Shown here: positions 17,076 to 25,311 of the stretch, piece after piece | Layout of the letters: each line of letters begins with the position of its first letter | Numbering within the stretch: the stretch's first letter is position 1 | Source of the DNA: Frigoribacterium sp. Leaf263 | GTDB lineage: Bacteria; Actinomycetota; Actinomycetes; Actinomycetales; Microbacteriaceae | Assembly (NCBI RefSeq): GCF_001422285.1 | Contig: NZ_LMMO01000003.1 | Location: forward strand, 1,007,135 to 1,071,134 | Direction: 5' to 3' | Length of the DNA stretch: 64,000 nucleotides | The notes under the pieces: generated by a model | What the model saw: only the letters and a program-made list of their open reading frames with translations | What the model was told of the DNA's origin: nothing | Databases searched by the model: none | Translations under genes and position numbers: made by a program

Positions 17076-18073
17076 GGCACCAGCACGATCCGGATCGGGT
17101 CGCCCTCCTTGCGCTCGAGCATCTCGACCGCCCGGGCCGCGTCGGCCAGGGGGACGGTGGCGCTGACGGATCGCGAGAAGTCGAGTCGGCCCTGACCGGC
17201 GAGCGCCACGAGCGTGGTCACGTCGGCGGGCTCCGAGCCGTAGTGTCCGAGCACCTGCTGCTGCAGATAGCTGAAGCGCGTACCGTCGGCGACGGTGAGG
17301 GGCGCGTCGGTGAGGCCGACGAGCGTGAGTCGTCCGCGGTATCCGAGGCAGGCGATGGCCTGCTCGCGGACGGCGGGCACCCCGGCGAAGTCGAAGGCGC
17401 GGGCGAGCCCCGCACCTTGGGTGGCCCGGCCCAGCTGCTCGGCGAAGGTCGGGTCGGCCGGGTCGAGGACGAGGTCGGCGCCGAAGGCGAGTGCTCGTTC
17501 GCGGGCCCGGGGCAGCGGGTCGACGGCGATGATCGGGGCCGCCCCGACGAGCGAGAGCAGCTGCACGGCGTGGGCGCCGAGTCCGCCGACGCCCCAGACG
17601 CCGACGGCGGTGCCGGGGCGGGTGCCGGCCGTGGTGGTGATCGCCGCCCATGGCGTCGAGACGGCGTCGGGGATGAAGCAGGCCTGCTCGAACGGCAGGT
17701 CGGCCGGCAGGGGGACGACGGTGTCGGCTCGCGCGACGGCGTGCTCGGCCCACCCCCCGTCGTAGTCGACGCCGCGGGTGAGCACGCGGCCGTCGTCCTC
17801 CTGACCGGCCTGCAGCAGCACGCGGTCGCCGACCGCGAGGTGGGCGACCCCGTCGCCGACCTGGTCGATGGTGCCCGCGACCTCATGGCCGAGGGTGACG
17901 GTGTCGCCCGGCAGGTGCAGCGGGGTCAGCGACCCCTGGATGAGATGGACGTCCGACAGGCAGACTCCGGCGGCGGCCACAGCGATGCGGACCTCTCCCG
18001 GTCCGGCGTCGGGGGTGGGGACCTCGACGACCTCGAAGCGGCGGGTGGTGACGGTCAGACGTCCGGCGAGCAT
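17072..18073 (-). CDS. zinc-type alcohol dehydrogenase without the structural-zinc lobe
   Basis: Medium-chain dehydrogenase of 333 residues. Catalytic-zinc positions are visible as G-V-C-L-S-D-V-H and G-H-E-V-A-G. The NAD(P) loop is W-G-V-G-G-L-G. The usual four-cysteine structural-zinc segment is absent; instead the region reads L-L-Q-A-G-Q-E-D-D-G-R, so it belongs to the shorter subgroup. It would interconvert an alcohol and a ketone or aldehyde. The stop overlaps the monooxygenase start, so the pair probably oxidises an alcohol to a ketone and then to an ester. Substrate unknown. Confidence 0.82.
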   Translation of the reverse strand: MLAGRLTVTTRRFEVVEVPTPDAGPGEVRIAVAAAGVCLSDVHLIQGSLTPLHLPGDTVTLGHEVAGTIDQVGDGVAHLAVGDRVLLQAGQEDDGRVLTRGVDYDGGWAEHAVARADTVVPLPADLPFEQACFIPDAVSTPWAAITTTAGTRPGTAVGVWGVGGLGAHAVQLLSLVGAAPIIAVDPLPRARERALAFGADLVLDPADPTFAEQLGRATQGAGLARAFDFAGVPAVREQAIACLGYRGRLTLVGLTDAPLTVADGTRFSYLQQQVLGHYGSEPADVTTLVALAGQGRLDFSRSVSATVPLADAARAVEMLERKEGDPIRIVLVP

Positions 18074-18196
18074 GGTGGATCCGTTCTGCGGGCGGCGCTC
18101 TCGCGATCGTCGGTGATCCGAGGGCCCGCACCGCGCCTCCGGGGCGACGGTACGCCCGGTCCCCTGGCCGTGCCCCACGCACGGCCAGGGGACGTC

Positions 18197-19648
18197 TCAG
18201 CGTCGGGCGTCGGCCTCGACGGCGGCGGCGGAGGGCGCCTCGCCCGCCGCGGCGGCGTCAGCGACCGCGGGCCGGGAGGCGCCGTGCCCGTCGGCGCCGT
18301 GCCCGTCGGCGTTCATCGTCGCCTCGTCGAACGGCGCCCCGCCCGAGAGGACGGTCTCGACGCGGTCCTTATCGATCTGCTTCGTCCAGGTGCCGACGAG
18401 CACGGTGGCGACGGCGTTGCCGGTGAAGTTCGTGAGCGCGCGGGCCTCGGACATGAACCGGTCGATGCCCACTATGACGCCGACGCCGTCGACGAGGTCG
18501 GGACGATGAGCCTGGAGCCCGCCGGCGAGGGTCGCGATGCCGGCGCCGGTGACCCCGGCGGCGCCCTTCGACGCGATCATCATGAACAGCAGCAGCGAGA
18601 TCTGCTCGCCGACGCTGAGGGGCGTGCCCATCGCGTTGGCGATGAACAGCGACGCCATCGTCAGGTAGATCGCCGTGCCGTCGAGGTTGAACGAGTAGCC
18701 CGTGGGCACGGTGATGCCGACGACCGGCTTCGAGACGCCCAGGTGCTCCATCTTGGCGATGAGGCGGGGCAGCGCGACCTCGCTCGACGACGTCGAGACG
18801 ATCAGCAGGTACTCGCGTCCGAGGTACTTCATCAGACGGAAGATGTTCACGCCGGTGACGAGCTTCAGGAGCGTGCCGAGCACGACCGCGACGAACAGGA
18901 TGCAGGTGATGTAGAAGGCGATCATCAGGGTGCCGAGGGCGACGATGGCGGCGACGCCGGTCTCGCCCACCACGGCGGCGATGGCCCCGAAGGCGCCGAT
19001 CGGCGCGACCCACATGATCATGGCGAGGATGCGGAAGACCAGCACCTGCAGATTGCGGACCCCCTCGAGGATCGTCGCGCCGCGCGAGCCCATCCGCTGC
19101 AGGGCGAATCCGACGAGCAGGGCGACGAACAGCGTCTGGAGGATCGACCCCGACGTCAGCGACGAGACGAGCGTCTCGGGGATGATCCCGAGCAGGAATC
19201 CGGCCGTGCCGCCGGCCTCCTCCGACGCGGGGGCCTCGTACCCGGTCGAGCCGACCATGAGCCCCTCGCCCGGGTGCACCAGGTTGCCGACGACGAGGCC
19301 GATCGCCAGGGCGAAGGTCGACATCGCGATGAAGTAGCCGAGCGCCAGCCCGCCGACCTTGCCGACGGTCGCCGCCTTGGCGATCGAGCCGACGCCGAGC
19401 ACGATCGTGCAGAAGATGACGGGGGCGATCATCATCGAGATGAGCGACACGAAGGCCGTGCCGATCGGCTTGAGCTGCACGGCGACGTCGGGGGCCACGA
19501 GGCCGACGAGGATGCCGGCCGCGACGGCGACGATCACCGCGATGTAGAGCCAGTGCGACCGGTCGATGCGGCGCCTGGTGCGGACGCCGCCCGTCGTCGT
19601 CGTGTCACCGGCGGCGGGCGTGCTGCCGCCCTTGTGCGTCCTAGCCAT
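18197..19648 (-). CDS. dctA: C4-dicarboxylate:cation symporter
   Basis: 483 residues of the DAACS family, imports succinate, fumarate or malate. Features: about eight membrane segments, the serine-rich re-entrant loop with S-T-S-S-S-E-V-A-L-P, and the substrate/cation motif G-Y-S-F-N-L-D-G-T-A-I-Y. A tail of about 45 Ala/Gly-rich residues contains a short H-G-A-D-G-H-G repeat. The ATG at 19648 follows GAGGAAG with suitable spacing. It is divergent from a CitA/CitB-like two-component pair, the usual arrangement for regulated dicarboxylate uptake. Confidence 0.88.
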   Translation of the reverse strand: MARTHKGGSTPAAGDTTTTGGVRTRRRIDRSHWLYIAVIVAVAAGILVGLVAPDVAVQLKPIGTAFVSLISMMIAPVIFCTIVLGVGSIAKAATVGKVGGLALGYFIAMSTFALAIGLVVGNLVHPGEGLMVGSTGYEAPASEEAGGTAGFLLGIIPETLVSSLTSGSILQTLFVALLVGFALQRMGSRGATILEGVRNLQVLVFRILAMIMWVAPIGAFGAIAAVVGETGVAAIVALGTLMIAFYITCILFVAVVLGTLLKLVTGVNIFRLMKYLGREYLLIVSTSSSEVALPRLIAKMEHLGVSKPVVGITVPTGYSFNLDGTAIYLTMASLFIANAMGTPLSVGEQISLLLFMMIASKGAAGVTGAGIATLAGGLQAHRPDLVDGVGVIVGIDRFMSEARALTNFTGNAVATVLVGTWTKQIDKDRVETVLSGGAPFDEATMNADGHGADGHGASRPAVADAAAAGEAPSAAAVEADARR

Positions 19649-19745
19649 GGGGACTTCCTCGTTCTCATGTCCGGCGACGTCGTCGTCGACGGTCTGCGGA
19701 GTGCGTCCGGCGAGCATCGCCTGCGGCGGCGCGACCGTCGAGGTT

Positions 19746-19762
19746 CTGGTCATACTGGTCAT
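19746..19762 (+). promoter_or_regulatory. direct repeat in the dctA/two-component promoter region
   Basis: CTGGTCAT occurs at 19746-19753 and again at 19755-19762, a 9-base period, in the 139-base divergent gap. Direct repeats of this spacing are typical response-regulator sites; binding is inferred. Confidence 0.3.
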
Positions 19763-19787
19763 GCGCAGCGCAGCGAGGAGCGACCCG

Positions 19788-21431
19788 ATGACCCGACGCC
19801 ACCCCCGGTGGAGCATCGCCGCGCGCCTCTTCGCGCTGCAGGTGGTCGTGATCGTGCTGATCGCGGCCCTCGCCGCCGTCTGGACGATCCGCACCGCGCG
19901 CACCGACGCGGACTCCTCGGCGGCCCGCGCGTGCCTCGCCCTCGCCACCGGCGTCGCCGACAACCCGTTCGTGCGGGACGCCCTGACGACGACCGACCCG
20001 AGCGCGCTGCTGCAGCCCTATGCCCTCGACCTGATGCGCGACACCTCGACCGACTTCGTCACCATCATGACGACCGACCGCACCCGCCTCACCCACCCCG
20101 ACCCGGCCGAGATCGGCCGCCCCTTCGTCGGCACGATCGACCCCGCGCTCGAGGGCCGGTCGTTCACCGAGACCTACACGGGGACGCTCGGCCCCTCGGT
20201 GCGCGCCGTCGTGCCGGTCCGCTCGGCGGACGGCGAGATCGTGGCCCTCGTCTCCGCGGGCGTGACCGTCTCGGCCATCGCCGACACGCTCGAGGAGCGT
20301 CTGGCCCTCGTGCTCGTCGCGGCCGCGACCACCGTGCTGCTCGGCGCCGTCGCCTCATGGCTGCTCAGCCGCTACCTCCGGCGCGTCACCCGCGGCCGCG
20401 GCCCCGAGGAGCTGGGGCGCCTCTTCGACTACTACGAGGGGGTCCTGCACTCGGTGCGCGAGGGGCTCCTGCTCGTCGACGACCGCGGGCGCCTGACGCT
20501 CTACAACGACCAGGCCGCCGAACTCCTCGGGCTGCCGCCGGGCGGGGTCGACCGGCCGATGCCCCTCGACGGGCTGGAGCTGCCGGACTCCCTCGCGCGC
20601 CTCCTCGTGGAGGGTCGACGGGCGGACGACGAGGTGCACGTCACCGACGACCGCGTGCTGGTCGTCAACCAGCAGCCCACCGGAGCAGAGAGCCCGGGAG
20701 GCGCGGGTCGCCCGGGCCCCGACCGCACGCTCGGGACGGTCACCACCCTCCGCGACCGCACCGAGCTGACCCACCTCGCCGGCGAGGTGGAGAGCATGCG
20801 GACCCTCGCCGACGCCCTGCGGTCGCAGACCCACGAATTCTCGAACCGGCTGCACACGATCGTGTCGCTGATCGAGCTCGGACGCACCGACGAGGCGATG
20901 GCCTTCGCCGCCACCGGGCTCGACGTCGACCAGCGTCTCGCGGACAGCCTGATCCACTCCGTCGAGGAGCCGGCCCTCGCCGCGCTGCTGCTCGGCAAGA
21001 CGGCCCAGTCGCGGGAACGCGGCGTCGACCTCGTGATCGACGTCGACCCGGGGCTCGGCGGCCTCGAGGTCGAGCCGCGCGACCTCGTCACCGTGCTGGG
21101 CAACCTCCTCGACAACGCCCTCGACGCCGCGGAGGCCACCGTGCGGGTGACCGCCTGGCGGGACGCGGATGGCGTCGTCTTCGAGGTCGCCGACGACGGA
21201 CCGGGGCTCGGCGACGTCGAGCAGGCCTTCCGCCGCGGCTTCAGCACCAAGGAGGCCGGAAGCACCGGTCGCGGGGTCGGCCTCGCCCTCGTCCGCCAGG
21301 CGGTGTCGCGCGCCGGCGGAGGCATCACGGTGACCACGGGCGACGACGGGACCGTCTTCTCGGTGCGCTTCGCCGGCGCGGTGGACGCGGCCCCGCAGCC
21401 CCGGGCGGACCTCGGCGGGGGGCGGCGATGA
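19788..21431 (+). CDS. CitA/DcuS-family sensor histidine kinase
   Basis: 547 residues. One transmembrane segment (about 14-34), an extracytoplasmic PAS-like sensor (about 40-170), a second membrane segment (about 178-200), a cytoplasmic PAS domain and a kinase core. The phosphoacceptor region Q-T-H-E-F-S-N-R-L-H-T-I-V-S-L is characteristic of citrate/C4-dicarboxylate sensors. The ATP-binding N-box N-L-L-D-N-A-L-D-A and the D-D-G-P-G-L-G and G-V-G-L-A-L-V loops are intact. GAGGAG lies seven bases before the ATG at 19788. The PAS-to-kinase linker carries a 13/15 copy of the interspersed repeat (20695-20709). It probably senses succinate or related acids for dctA. Confidence 0.88.
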   Translation: MTRRHPRWSIAARLFALQVVVIVLIAALAAVWTIRTARTDADSSAARACLALATGVADNPFVRDALTTTDPSALLQPYALDLMRDTSTDFVTIMTTDRTRLTHPDPAEIGRPFVGTIDPALEGRSFTETYTGTLGPSVRAVVPVRSADGEIVALVSAGVTVSAIADTLEERLALVLVAAATTVLLGAVASWLLSRYLRRVTRGRGPEELGRLFDYYEGVLHSVREGLLLVDDRGRLTLYNDQAAELLGLPPGGVDRPMPLDGLELPDSLARLLVEGRRADDEVHVTDDRVLVVNQQPTGAESPGGAGRPGPDRTLGTVTTLRDRTELTHLAGEVESMRTLADALRSQTHEFSNRLHTIVSLIELGRTDEAMAFAATGLDVDQRLADSLIHSVEEPALAALLLGKTAQSRERGVDLVIDVDPGLGGLEVEPRDLVTVLGNLLDNALDAAEATVRVTAWRDADGVVFEVADDGPGLGDVEQAFRRGFSTKEAGSTGRGVGLALVRQAVSRAGGGITVTTGDDGTVFSVRFAGAVDAAPQPRADLGGGRR

Positions 21432-22210
21432 CCCGCGCCTCCTCGGGTCCGCCTCCGTCCGACGACGGCTCCGGCGACGGTCCCGGCTCCCGCGACCGCT
21501 TCGGCGACGGGGCGCCCGGCGCCGACGTCGTGCGGGTGCTCGTGGTCGACGACGAACCGCTGACCGCCGAGGCGCACGCCGCCTACGTCGCCCGGGTCGA
21601 CGGCTTCGCGCTGGCAGGCGTCGCGCACGACGGCCGGGCGGCGCTCGCCCGCCTCCGCGACGACCCGTCGATCGACCTCGTGCTGCTCGACATGAACCTG
21701 CCCGACACCCACGGGATCGCGCTCTGCCGCGCCCTGCGAACCGCGGGGTCGACCGTCGACGTGATCGCCGTGACGGCCGTCCGCGACGTGCAGGTCGTGC
21801 GGGCGGCCGTCTCGCTCGGCATCGTGCAGTACCTGATCAAGCCGTTCACGTACGCCGCCTTCGCCGACCGTCTCGGGGCGTACCGCACGTTCCGCGCGTC
21901 GCTGACCGTCGGCGACGGTCTCGTGACCCAGGGCGACGTCGACGCCGGGCTGGCGACCCTCCGGACGGCGACCCCGCCGACCCTCGGGAAGGGCCTCTCG
22001 CCCGCCACGCTCGATCGGGTCGTCGCGGTGGTGCGCGGTCGGCCCGACCCGTGGACGGCGGAGGCGCTGGCCGGGTCGGCGGGGGTCTCCCGCGTGACGG
22101 CGCGCCGCTACCTCGAGCACCTCGAGTCGGCGGGACTCGTGCGGCGGGAGCAGCTCTACGGCTCCCCCGGGCGGCCCGAGAGCACCTACCGGTGGCTCAG
22201 CGCACGGTGA
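21428..22210 (+). CDS. CitB/DcuR-family response regulator
   Basis: 260 residues. The receiver domain (about 36-155) has acidic D-D-E, the phosphorylated aspartate in L-V-L-L-D-M-N-L-P and the lysine in Y-L-I-K-P-F. A C-terminal DNA-binding region holds A-G-S-A-G-V-S-R-V-T-A-R-R-Y-L-E-H-L, typical of CitB regulators. The ATG overlaps the kinase stop (ATGA). The first residues M-T-R-A-S-S-G are specified by an exact interspersed repeat, and about 30 low-complexity residues precede the receiver. The 3' end overlaps the convergent molybdoenzyme gene by 14 bases. Confidence 0.88.
   Translation: MTRASSGPPPSDDGSGDGPGSRDRFGDGAPGADVVRVLVVDDEPLTAEAHAAYVARVDGFALAGVAHDGRAALARLRDDPSIDLVLLDMNLPDTHGIALCRALRTAGSTVDVIAVTAVRDVQVVRAAVSLGIVQYLIKPFTYAAFADRLGAYRTFRASLTVGDGLVTQGDVDAGLATLRTATPPTLGKGLSPATLDRVVAVVRGRPDPWTAEALAGSAGVSRVTARRYLEHLESAGLVRREQLYGSPGRPESTYRWLSAR
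21430..21444 (-). repeat. interspersed 15-mer, exact, at a start codon
   Basis: GACCCGCGCCTCCTC on the plus strand, the exact complement of the consensus. Its first base is the G of the response-regulator ATG, so the motif encodes residues 2-6, T-R-A-S-S. Confidence 0.85.
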
Positions 22211-23816
22211 ACGAGTGCTCGTCCCAGCCCTCGGCGCCGTTCGGGGCGGGCGGCAGCTCGCGGTCGGACTGGGTGACGCCGTCGGCGCCGGTCGCGCGCA
22301 CCCGCACGGTGTGATCACCCGAGGTGGCGTCCCACCGGTGCACCCACTGCACCCAGGTGTCGGCAGAGACGGACTCGGCCAGCTCGGCCGCGACCCAGTC
22401 GCCGTCGTCGATGCGCACCTCGACGCCCTGGACGCCCGTGTGGGGGTGCCAGGCCACCCCGGCGATCGGCACCCGACCCGGGTCGACCGTGGCGCCCGCC
22501 TTCGGGGTGTCGATGCGCGACTCGAGCTTCACCGGCCCGAGGGCGTCCCAGCCGCGGGGGGTCCAGTAGCCCTCGGTCACGGCGAAGCGGGTGACCTCGA
22601 GGTCGACGACCCACTTCGTGGCCGAGACGTAGCCGAACAGTCCGGGGACGACCATGCGGACCGGGAACCCGTGCTGCTGCGGCAGCGGCTCGCCGTTCAT
22701 GCCCACGGCCAGCAGGGCGTCGGTGCCGTCGTCGACCAGCACGGAGAGCGGCGTGCCGGCGGTGAACCCGTCGCTGCTCGTCGACAGCACCATGTCGGCG
22801 CCGCTCTGCGGGCCGGCCCGTCGCAGCAGTTCGCGGATCGGGTACCCGAGCCAGAGGGCGGTGCCGATCAGGTCGCCGCCGACCTCGTTCGAGACGCAGC
22901 TGAGGGTCGCGTGGTGCTCTTCGAGGGGCAGGGCGAGCAGCTCGTCGAACGTGATGACGACCTCGCGGTCGACGAGACCGTGGATGCGCAGACTCCACTC
23001 GGCCGGGTCGATCGAGGGGACCTGCAGGGCGGTGTCGATGCGGTAGAAGTCGGCGTTCGGCGTCACGTACGGCGTGATGCCGTCGATGTCGAGGGAGGCG
23101 CCGGCGGGCACCGCGGGCGCGGCCTGGGCCGGGGCGGGCAGGGTCAGGGCGTCGCGGAGGGCCCCGACGTTCGCCCGCGTGGCGTTGACGATGCGGGTGC
23201 CCGTGCCGACGACCACCGACGCCGCGCCCACGGCGATCGCCATGATCAGGAAGCCCCGGCGCTCGAGACCCGGGGTGCGCAGCGGCGGGGCCGGCACGGC
23301 GGCCGAGGCCCGCTGCGGCTCGGTGGACGCGACCCAGCGACGCAGCCGGGCCTGCAGGGCGGTCAGGACGACCAGTGCCACGACGGTCCCGACGGCCGTC
23401 GGAGCCCCGTCGAGCGACGAGCTGTCGGCCCGCGTCAGCACGGCCACGAGGGCGACGACCCCGCCGATGCCGAAGACGACCTTGCCGCCGGGCGGCCTGC
23501 GCCATTCGAGGAGGCCGGCACCCGCCGTGATGACGACGAGCAGCACGCCCATCAGCACGAAGAGCGCGACCTTGTCGCCCGTGCCGAACACCGACACCAT
23601 GAGGTTCTTGACCGCCGCGGGGGCGAGGTCGATGGCCGCCGAGCCGACGCCGAACAGGGGGCTGCCGCCGGCGCCCGTCACCCAGGCGGCCGCCTCGGCG
23701 GACGCGAGGAACGCGGCGACCGCGACGACTCCCGAGAGGGCCGCCCACGCCGAGGAGGCGCGGGTCGTCATGCCGTCGTCGACCGGGCGGGGCGGGGACT
23801 CCAGGCGTACGGACAT
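22197..23816 (-). CDS. membrane-anchored molybdopterin oxidoreductase (sulfite oxidase fold)
   Basis: 539 residues. Five or so membrane segments fill the first 190 residues. A sulfite-oxidase-type molybdopterin domain follows, with the molybdenum-ligand cysteine in T-L-S-C-V-S-N-E-V-G-G near 305. A C-terminal Mo-co dimerisation/Ig-like domain ends in H-S-F-T-V-R. Proteins of this layout are extracytoplasmic oxidoreductases with unsettled substrates. Two in-frame starts are possible (23816 or the ATG near 23771); the second would begin directly with repeat-encoded T-T-R-A-S-S. It overlaps the response-regulator gene tail to tail. Confidence 0.8.
   Translation of the reverse strand: MSVRLESPPRPVDDGMTTRASSAWAALSGVVAVAAFLASAEAAAWVTGAGGSPLFGVGSAAIDLAPAAVKNLMVSVFGTGDKVALFVLMGVLLVVITAGAGLLEWRRPPGGKVVFGIGGVVALVAVLTRADSSSLDGAPTAVGTVVALVVLTALQARLRRWVASTEPQRASAAVPAPPLRTPGLERRGFLIMAIAVGAASVVVGTGTRIVNATRANVGALRDALTLPAPAQAAPAVPAGASLDIDGITPYVTPNADFYRIDTALQVPSIDPAEWSLRIHGLVDREVVITFDELLALPLEEHHATLSCVSNEVGGDLIGTALWLGYPIRELLRRAGPQSGADMVLSTSSDGFTAGTPLSVLVDDGTDALLAVGMNGEPLPQQHGFPVRMVVPGLFGYVSATKWVVDLEVTRFAVTEGYWTPRGWDALGPVKLESRIDTPKAGATVDPGRVPIAGVAWHPHTGVQGVEVRIDDGDWVAAELAESVSADTWVQWVHRWDATSGDHTVRVRATGADGVTQSDRELPPAPNGAEGWDEHSFTVR
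23752..23766 (+). repeat. interspersed 15-mer, exact, near an N-terminus
   Basis: Exact GAGGAGGCGCGGGTC with the CC flank. It encodes T-R-A-S-S at about residues 18-22 of the molybdoenzyme, just before its first membrane segment. Confidence 0.85.
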
Positions 23817-23864
23817 GCGCCCAGGGTAGGCCGCGCCTCCCGTGAGCCCGCCCGGCCGGGCCCG

Positions 23865-24155
23865 TCAGTCGTCGTCGTCGCCGACGAGGCTCTCCATGAG
23901 CTCGCTGATCAGCGCGACCGACGACTCCGACCCGGGCGGGTCGCCGGCGTCGGCGTCGGGGGCGTCGACGACGAGCAGCGGGATGCCGGGGCCGAGCAGC
24001 AGCTGGGCCATCTCGGCGCGCCCCTCGAGTCGGCAGGCGACGGGCACGCGGAACGTGCGGTCGTCGTCGGCGAACTCCATCGACGCGGCGAGCAGCACCT
24101 CGGCCAGCTCGTCGCTCACGGTCAGGCGGGATCCGGCGTAGTGCAGCGTCTTCAT
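23865..24155 (-). CDS. small acidic hypothetical protein
   Basis: 96 residues, M-K-T-L-H-Y-A-G at the start and an acidic D-D-D-D end. It has a short beta/alpha pattern, a conserved-looking R-T-F-R-V-P-V-A segment and no membrane helix. The ATG at 24155 was chosen over a GTG two codons upstream. It is divergent from the ligase gene across a 39-base gap and is not recognised as a named family. Neighbours give no clear function. Confidence 0.6.
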   Translation of the reverse strand: MKTLHYAGSRLTVSDELAEVLLAASMEFADDDRTFRVPVACRLEGRAEMAQLLLGPGIPLLVVDAPDADAGDPPGSESSVALISELMESLVGDDDD

Positions 24156-24194
24156 CCCCACACCCTAGGCGGCGCGGCGGAGCACACTCGGGTG

Positions 24195-25277
24195 ATGACC
24201 TACGACGCCGAGAACCCCGTCGTCCCCATGCTCGCCAAGGCCGTCGCGGAGGTGCCCGGACCCGACTCGGTGCCGGGCGGTCTGTCGTACGAGCCGAAGT
24301 GGGACGGCTTCCGCGGCATCGTCTACGCGCGACGGCGTGAGGCCGGGGCGGACGGCGGTCCGGCTCTCGAGATCGAGATCGGCAGCCGCGGGTCGAAGAC
24401 GCTGACGCGGTACTTCCCCGAGCTCGTGGCCGCTCTCGCGGAGCTGCTGCCGGGTCCGTGCGTGCTCGACGGCGAGATCGTCGTGCGCTCGGGCGAGCCC
24501 GGGCGCGAACGGCTCGACTGGGAGGCGCTGGGCCAGCGGATCCACCCCGCCGCCTCGCGGATCGCCACGCTGTCCGTCGAGACCCCCGCGCAGTTCGTCG
24601 CCTTCGACCTGATCTCCCTCGGCGACCGGGACCTCGTCGACGCTCCCTTCGCCGAGCGTCGCGCCCTCCTCGTCGAGACCCTCGAGGGTCGGGGTGCGCC
24701 GCTGCATGTCAGCCGAGCCACCGACGACGTCGACCTGGCCCGCCGGTGGCTGGCCGAGTTCGAGGGCGCGGGGCTCGACGGCGTCGTCGCGAAGCCCCTC
24801 GCCGCGCCGTACTCCCCCGGCAAGCGGACCATGCTGAAGATCAAGCACCATCGCACGGCCGACGTCGTCGTGCTCGGCTACCGCGTGCACAGGAGCGGCG
24901 CGGGCGTCGGCTCGCTGCTGCTCGGCCTCTACGACGACGACGGCGAGCTGAGGACCGTGGGAGGCGCGTCCGCCTTCTCGGACGCCCGTCGCCTCGAGCT
25001 CGTCGACGAGCTCGAACCGCTGGTCGCCCGGGGCGACGACGGCGACGTGCTGCACGCCGAGACCGAGCGCAGCCGCTTCTCGTCGGGCAAGGACGTCTCG
25101 TACGTTCCGCTCCGACCCGAACGGGTCGTCGAGGTGCGATACGACCAGATGGAGGGGACGCGGTTCCGCCACACGGTGCAGTTCGCCCGGTGGCGACCGG
25201 ATCGCGACGCGCGGTCGTGCGGCTTCGACCAGCTCGAGGTGCCGGCGGCGTACGACCTCGGCGAGGTGCTCGGGTAG
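24195..25277 (+). CDS. ligC: ATP-dependent DNA ligase (LigC type)
   Basis: 360 residues, short for the family: nucleotidyltransferase plus OB-fold domains without accessory domains. The AMP-accepting lysine is in Y-E-P-K-W-D-G-F-R-G (K about 35). Further ligase motifs are D-G-E-I-V, E-G-A-G-L-D-G-V-V-A-K and L-K-I-K-H. Mycobacterial LigC is a back-up single-strand ligase in repair. A LigD-type polymerase gene lies convergently downstream, so the pair resembles a split end-joining or repair module. No Ku gene is in the window. Confidence 0.85.
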   Translation: MTYDAENPVVPMLAKAVAEVPGPDSVPGGLSYEPKWDGFRGIVYARRREAGADGGPALEIEIGSRGSKTLTRYFPELVAALAELLPGPCVLDGEIVVRSGEPGRERLDWEALGQRIHPAASRIATLSVETPAQFVAFDLISLGDRDLVDAPFAERRALLVETLEGRGAPLHVSRATDDVDLARRWLAEFEGAGLDGVVAKPLAAPYSPGKRTMLKIKHHRTADVVVLGYRVHRSGAGVGSLLLGLYDDDGELRTVGGASAFSDARRLELVDELEPLVARGDDGDVLHAETERSRFSSGKDVSYVPLRPERVVEVRYDQMEGTRFRHTVQFARWRPDRDARSCGFDQLEVPAAYDLGEVLG

Positions 25278-25279
25278 TC

Positions 25280-25294
25280 GGCCCGCACCTCCTC
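25280..25294 (-). repeat. interspersed 15-mer, degenerate, intergenic
   Basis: The complement reads GAGGAGGTGCGGGCC, 13 of 15. It lies two bases after the ligase stop, between convergent genes. Individually weak, but placed like the better copies. Confidence 0.35.
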
Positions 25295-25311
25295 GGCTCC
25301 TCGTCCGCGCG

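Noticed and set aside
17045-22210. Open frame of about 1700 codons on the plus strand across several genes
   Set aside because: Stop codons are rare in alternative frames at this GC content. The frame runs antisense through the alcohol dehydrogenase and dctA genes and yields low-complexity Gly/Arg/Asp protein. Only its 3' end is the response regulator.
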